Source: Lysobacterales bacterium (GTDB lineage: Bacteria; Pseudomonadota; Gammaproteobacteria; Xanthomonadales; SZUA-36). From it: DNA of 17,965 bases. The notes under the pieces are model-generated. The model made no database searches, had not been told where the DNA came from, and saw only the letters and a list, made by a program, of their open reading frames with translations. This document shows positions 15,402 through 17,965 of the stretch, piece by piece; within the stretch, counting starts at the first letter, position 1, and the number at the start of each line of letters is the position of its first letter. The stretch is from positions 1 to 17,965 of the forward strand of contig JABSSV010000239.1 in NCBI GenBank assembly GCA_013213875.1. The letters run 5' to 3'. Made by a program: the position numbers and the translations under genes.

Positions 15402-15863
15402 TCAGCCAGTGCCGCTACCGCTGTCCCCACTGCCCTCGTCTGCCGCACCAGGCGCCTCTTCAGGCGCGGGGGCAGAGTCCAGGGCCGGCAGGTCGCCGGT
15501 GGAGGGTGCAGCATCCATGTCCAGGGCCGGCAGGTCCGTGGCAGGATCGCTGAGGTCTAGGAGCGGCTCGACAACGGTCTCTTCGGCAGGAACGGCTGCG
15601 CCGATCACACCGAGATCCGTGTCTGGCTGGGACAGTTCGCGCGACACAACGACGGCCATGACCAGGCTGATCAGGCAGAACAGGGTCGCGAGAACCCAGG
15701 TACTGCGGGACAGGAACGAGCCTGCGCCACGCGCACCAAAAACCGTACCGGAGGCGCCGCTGCCAAAGGCTGCGCCCGCGGTTGCACCTGGCCCGCGCTG
15801 GACCAGGATAAAAGCGACCATCGCAATGGCCACCAGTACGTGAAATATATTCAGAGCTTGCAT
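15402..15863 (-). CDS. secG: Preprotein translocase subunit SecG
   Basis: SecG is a small inner-membrane subunit of the SecYEG channel that assists SecA-driven export. From the ATG at 15863 it has 153 residues: two membrane helices (about 4-21 and 54-74) joined by the cytoplasmic signature VQRGPGATAGAAFGSGASGT and then VFGARGAGSFLSR (21-53). The tail from about 78 to the end is acidic and rich in Ala, Pro, Asp and Gly, with DLPALD occurring twice. E. coli SecG is 110 residues, so the tail is long and probably disordered. The frame is open 11 codons upstream into tpiA, but the called ATG gives the canonical N-terminus and lies 14 bases after the tpiA stop with GGTG upstream. Confidence 0.95.
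   Translation of the reverse strand: MQALNIFHVLVAIAMVAFILVQRGPGATAGAAFGSGASGTVFGARGAGSFLSRSTWVLATLFCLISLVMAVVVSRELSQPDTDLGVIGAAVPAEETVVEPLLDLSDPATDLPALDMDAAPSTGDLPALDSAPAPEEAPGAADEGSGDSGSGTG
15477..15536 (-). repeat. Two exact 18-bp direct repeats inside secG tail
   Basis: The 18-base unit GTCCAGGGCCGGCAGGTC (plus strand) occurs at 15477-15494 and again at 15519-15536. The offset is 42 bases, exactly 14 codons, so each copy encodes DLPALD in frame. This looks like a recent in-frame duplication within the disordered SecG tail. Confidence 0.85.
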
Positions 15864-15877
15864 GTCGTCACCACTAC

Positions 15878-16630
15878 TCAGGAAGCGCCGCGGCAAATGC
15901 CGACGAAGTCTTCAGCCGTCAGCGATGCCCCGCCAACCAGGGCGCCATCGATGTCTTCCTGGGCAAACAAATCGGCAGCATTGGCTGGTTTCACACTGCC
16001 ACCGTAAAGAATTCGAGTCTGACCGCCTATTGTACCATCCAGAGCGACCAATTTGTTACGTAGAAACGCATGCACGGCCTGCGCCTGTTCCGGGCTTGCC
16101 GTCAGGCCCGTGCCGATGGCCCAAACCGGCTCATAGGCGAGCGTGGCCTGGGCAAAGCCGGCCGCGCCAACGCGCTCGATTACCGCGTCCAGCTGACGCG
16201 CTACCACGGCCTCCGTAGCGCCCGCTTCGCGCTCCTCCAGCGTCTCACCCAGGCACAGAACCGGCTCCAGACCTGCAGCCACCGCCGCTTCAAAGCGGGC
16301 CGCCACATCGGCGTCTGACTCGCCAAACAGCGAGCGGCGCTCAGAGTGACCCACCAGCACGTAGCGGCAACCAAAATCGCGCAGCATGGCAGCACTCACT
16401 TCGCCCGTGAAAGCGCCTTCCGCATGGGGGTTCAAGGTCTGCGCACCCCAGTTCAGACGCGTACCTTCAGCCAGAGCCTGCACCTGCCCTAAGAAAAGAT
16501 TAGGCGGAAAGACCGCAAGATCAACCGCAGGCGTGCTCTCAACACCTTCCAGAACGCCGCGGGTCAGCGCGTCAACCATGGCTTTGCTGCCATGCATTTT
16601 CCAATTGCCAGCGACCAGTATCTTGCGCAT
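15878..16630 (-). CDS. tpiA: Triosephosphate isomerase
   Basis: TpiA interconverts dihydroxyacetone phosphate and glyceraldehyde 3-phosphate in glycolysis and gluconeogenesis. The 250-residue TIM-barrel protein has Asn9 and Lys11 (AGNWKMHG), the electrophile His95 (LVGHSERR), the catalytic base Glu167 (AYEPVWAIGTG) with the following flexible phosphate-gripping loop (171-180), and the phosphate-binding segments YGGSV (209-213) and GALVGGASL (229-237). Length and motif order are standard. The ATG at 16630 has GGAG seven bases upstream. It is the first gene of the leftward chain and is 14 bases before secG, a pairing common in proteobacteria. Confidence 0.98.
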   Translation of the reverse strand: MRKILVAGNWKMHGSKAMVDALTRGVLEGVESTPAVDLAVFPPNLFLGQVQALAEGTRLNWGAQTLNPHAEGAFTGEVSAAMLRDFGCRYVLVGHSERRSLFGESDADVAARFEAAVAAGLEPVLCLGETLEEREAGATEAVVARQLDAVIERVGAAGFAQATLAYEPVWAIGTGLTASPEQAQAVHAFLRNKLVALDGTIGGQTRILYGGSVKPANAADLFAQEDIDGALVGGASLTAEDFVGICRGAS

Positions 16631-16681
16631 GAAAAGGCTCCGAAAACCGAGTTATACCGGGGCCAAACCCGGGGATGCGCA

Positions 16682-16710
16682 AGGATACAGACCGCGCCTT
16701 CCCGCTTCAA
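16682..16710 (-). promoter_or_regulatory. Candidate sigma-70 promoter for tpiA chain
   Basis: On the minus strand TTGAAG (-35, 16705-16710) and TATCCT (-10, 16682-16687) are separated by 17 bases, each matching consensus at four positions. Transcription would begin near 16675, giving a leader of about 45 bases before tpiA. It is the best candidate in the intergenic region; a TATAAC nearer the gene lacks a usable -35. Confidence 0.5.
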
Positions 16711-16722
16711 GCCAAACCGCCC

Positions 16723-16751
16723 TTGAATCAGGCCTCAAGCCTTGCCAGAAT
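16723..16751 (+). promoter_or_regulatory. Candidate promoter for SDR gene, predicting a leaderless mRNA
   Basis: TTGAAT (-35, 16723-16728) and CAGAAT (-10, 16746-16751) are separated by 17 bases, each with four consensus matches. The start point would fall about seven bases after the -10, essentially at the SDR ATG at 16758, which has no Shine-Dalgarno sequence. The -35 boxes of this promoter and the tpiA promoter lie back to back, 12 bases apart. Confidence 0.4.
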
Positions 16752-16757
16752 CGCCGC

Positions 16758-17582
16758 ATGAATGAAGCAATCAGCAGCACAAAACAGGCCTGGGCACTGG
16801 TCACCGGGGCGTCCTCGGGCATCGGTGAAGAATTCTCACGACAGCTGGCTGCCCGGGGCTATCAGCTGGTGCTGGTCGCGCGACGCCGGGAACGGCTGGA
16901 AGCGTTGGCCGCCGACCTCGCGCAGGAATATGGCACCAGCAGTCACATTATCACCGCCGATCTCACCCATGCTGATGCCTGCCAGCAGATTGCAGACGAA
17001 CTGCAGGCGCAACAAATCACCGTTGAGTTTCTGGTTAACAACGCCGGTTACGGCGTGCCGGGGCGGCTGGTCACCGTTGATTGGGCCACGCATGAGGATT
17101 TTCTGCGCATCATGGTCAACGCCGTGTGCCAACTCAGCTGGCTGCTGATGCCAGCCATGCTAGAGCAGGGGCGCGGGCATATTATCAATGTGGCATCAGT
17201 GGCAGGACTCACACCCAGCACCGCTGGCCACACGCTTTATGGCGCCAGTAAAGCCTTTCTGGTGCGTTTTTCTGAAGCGCTGGCCGCCGAAGGTGCCGCT
17301 TACGGCGTCAAGGTAAGCGCCCTGTGCCCCGGTTTTACCTACTCGGAGTTTCACGATGTCACCGGCACACGCGCACAGGTCAGCGCCCTGCCCTCTTTTC
17401 TGTGGCTACAGGCCGACCAGGTGGTGCGCTACGGGCTGGATTCCGTGCTGCGCAAGCGCCCGCGGGTGGTGGCCGTGCCGGGACGCATCTACCGCCTGAT
17501 CGTATGGCTGAACGGTGCCTGCCCGCCGCTGGGACGCTGGCTCGCCAACCGCAATTCCCATCGCTTCCGCAAGCTGGACTAG
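16758..17582 (+). CDS. Short-chain dehydrogenase/reductase (SDR family, DltE-like)
   Basis: This is a classical SDR, a Rossmann-fold NAD(P)H-dependent oxidoreductase. From the ATG at 16758 the product has 274 residues. Visible features are the cofactor motif TGASSGIG (16-23), Arg-rich VARRRERLEAL (40-50) after the second strand, which suggests NADPH preference, NNAG (94-97), Asn121, catalytic Ser147, and Tyr161/Lys165 in YGASK, then CPGFTYSEFHD (190-200). The C-terminal 40 residues are basic with a hydrophobic patch (RIYRLIVWLNG), perhaps membrane-associated. The substrate cannot be told. The frame is open further upstream into the tpiA region, but those residues lack homology to the family and MNEAISSTKQAWALVTG is the natural N-terminus. 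It diverges from tpiA and is followed after three bases by an OsmC-family gene. Confidence 0.93.
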   Translation: MNEAISSTKQAWALVTGASSGIGEEFSRQLAARGYQLVLVARRRERLEALAADLAQEYGTSSHIITADLTHADACQQIADELQAQQITVEFLVNNAGYGVPGRLVTVDWATHEDFLRIMVNAVCQLSWLLMPAMLEQGRGHIINVASVAGLTPSTAGHTLYGASKAFLVRFSEALAAEGAAYGVKVSALCPGFTYSEFHDVTGTRAQVSALPSFLWLQADQVVRYGLDSVLRKRPRVVAVPGRIYRLIVWLNGACPPLGRWLANRNSHRFRKLD

Positions 17583-17585
17583 ACC

Positions 17586-17965
17586 GTGAGCGAGCATCGC
17601 GTCGCCGTGAGCTGGAACCGGCAAACGGAAAGCTTTGCCTACGAGGACTACCAGCGTGAGCACCAATGGCTGCTGGGGAGCGGACAGCAGATCCCCGCCA
17701 GCGCTGCACCGGCCTATTTGGGTAGCGGCAAGCATGCGGATCCGGAAGAGGCGTTTGTGGCGGCGGTAAGTGCTTGCCACATGCTGAGCTTTCTGGCCAT
17801 TTGCGCGCGCCGGCGACTGGTGGTTGATCGCTATGAAGACCAGGCCGTGGGTTTTCTGCGCCCCAACGAGGAAGGCCGACTTGCTGTGACCCGGGTGGAA
17901 CTGGCCCCGCGCATCGAGTTCTCTGGCAACCCGCCCTCAGCAGCCGAACTGGAGCGCTTGCATGA
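17586..17965 (+). CDS. OsmC-family protein, 5' part (cut by window edge)
   Basis: OsmC/Ohr-type proteins are cysteine-based peroxidases that reduce organic hydroperoxides. The frame opens with GTG at 17586, three bases after the SDR stop, and stays open for 126 codons to the window end. The family core is clear: REHQW (24-28), IPASAAPAYLG (36-46), the DPEEAFVAAVSACHMLSFL stretch (52-70) with the likely peroxidatic Cys64, then VDRYEDQAVG (80-89). The partner cysteine expected nearer the C-terminus would lie just beyond the window. The GTG has no good ribosome site and no upstream in-frame ATG is available, so expression probably depends on coupling with the SDR gene. The family is assigned by its Cys-His motif; the exact peroxide substrate is unknown. 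Confidence 0.85.
   Translation, partial: MSEHRVAVSWNRQTESFAYEDYQREHQWLLGSGQQIPASAAPAYLGSGKHADPEEAFVAAVSACHMLSFLAICARRRLVVDRYEDQAVGFLRPNEEGRLAVTRVELAPRIEFSGNPPSAAELERLH

Noticed and set aside
15149..15560. Plus-strand frames with a PDSNRHGFRHYPLK-like peptide
   Set aside because: This is the antisense of tRNA-Leu and neighbouring secG and nuoA; translated tRNA sequence, not a protein.
16386..16757. Upstream 124-codon extension of the SDR frame
   Set aside because: It is antisense to tpiA and crosses the divergent intergenic region. The residues have no SDR similarity, while the ATG at 16758 gives a canonical SDR N-terminus.
1..17965. CRISPR arrays, insertion sequences, prophage or defence genes
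   Set aside because: Every stretch longer than about 130 bases is a recognised housekeeping gene, RNA gene or the short rimP leader. No spaced repeat array, transposase or integrase was seen.

Overview
The window is about 18 kb of moderately GC-rich bacterial chromosome. It is almost entirely occupied by one leftward (minus-strand) gene chain in the order tpiA - secG - tRNA-Leu(GAG) - nuoA-B-C-D-E-F-G-H-I-J-K-L-M-N - initiator tRNA-fMet - rimP. A short rightward pair, an SDR oxidoreductase followed by an OsmC-family gene, diverges from tpiA at the right edge. Three traits point to a non-enteric gammaproteobacterium (Legionellales, Xanthomonadales, Chromatiales or similar): separate nuoC and nuoD genes, a NuoG without the N7 cluster ligands, and the tpiA-secG-tRNA-Leu...tRNA-fMet-rimP backbone. 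The species cannot be named from the sequence.

Layout. Bases 1-346 hold the 5' part of rimP, cut by the window edge. Bases 347-628 form a structured non-coding leader with one convincing intrinsic terminator, one weaker terminator-like element and two perfect inverted repeats. Bases 629-705 hold tRNA-fMet, with a near-consensus promoter at 721-749. Bases 780-15252 hold the complete 14-subunit NADH:quinone oxidoreductase (complex I) operon, with gene junctions from a 10-base overlap to a 15-base gap. tRNA-Leu(GAG) lies at 15297-15381, secG at 15402-15863 and tpiA at 15878-16630. The divergent intergenic region is 16631-16757. The SDR gene is at 16758-17582, and a GTG-started OsmC-family gene runs from 17586 off the right edge.

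Function. NuoE, F and G form the NADH-oxidising module, NuoB, C, D and I the connecting quinone-reducing module, and NuoA, H, J, K, L, M and N the proton-pumping membrane arm. All expected Fe-S ligands (N1a, N1b, N2, N3, N4, N5, N6a/b) and the key membrane Glu/Lys residues I checked are present, so the enzyme looks intact. No terminator is visible between tpiA and nuoN, so one long transcript could be processed at the tRNA genes. The tRNA-fMet promoter opens the translation/transcription-factor operon (rimP, presumably followed by nusA and infB outside the window).

Nothing here looks like a new biological system; this is core housekeeping DNA. The points worth a second look are small: an initiator tRNA with a U1.U72 mismatch, the structured rimP leader, two plausible NuoG starts, a long acidic repeat-bearing SecG tail, and a possibly leaderless SDR gene.
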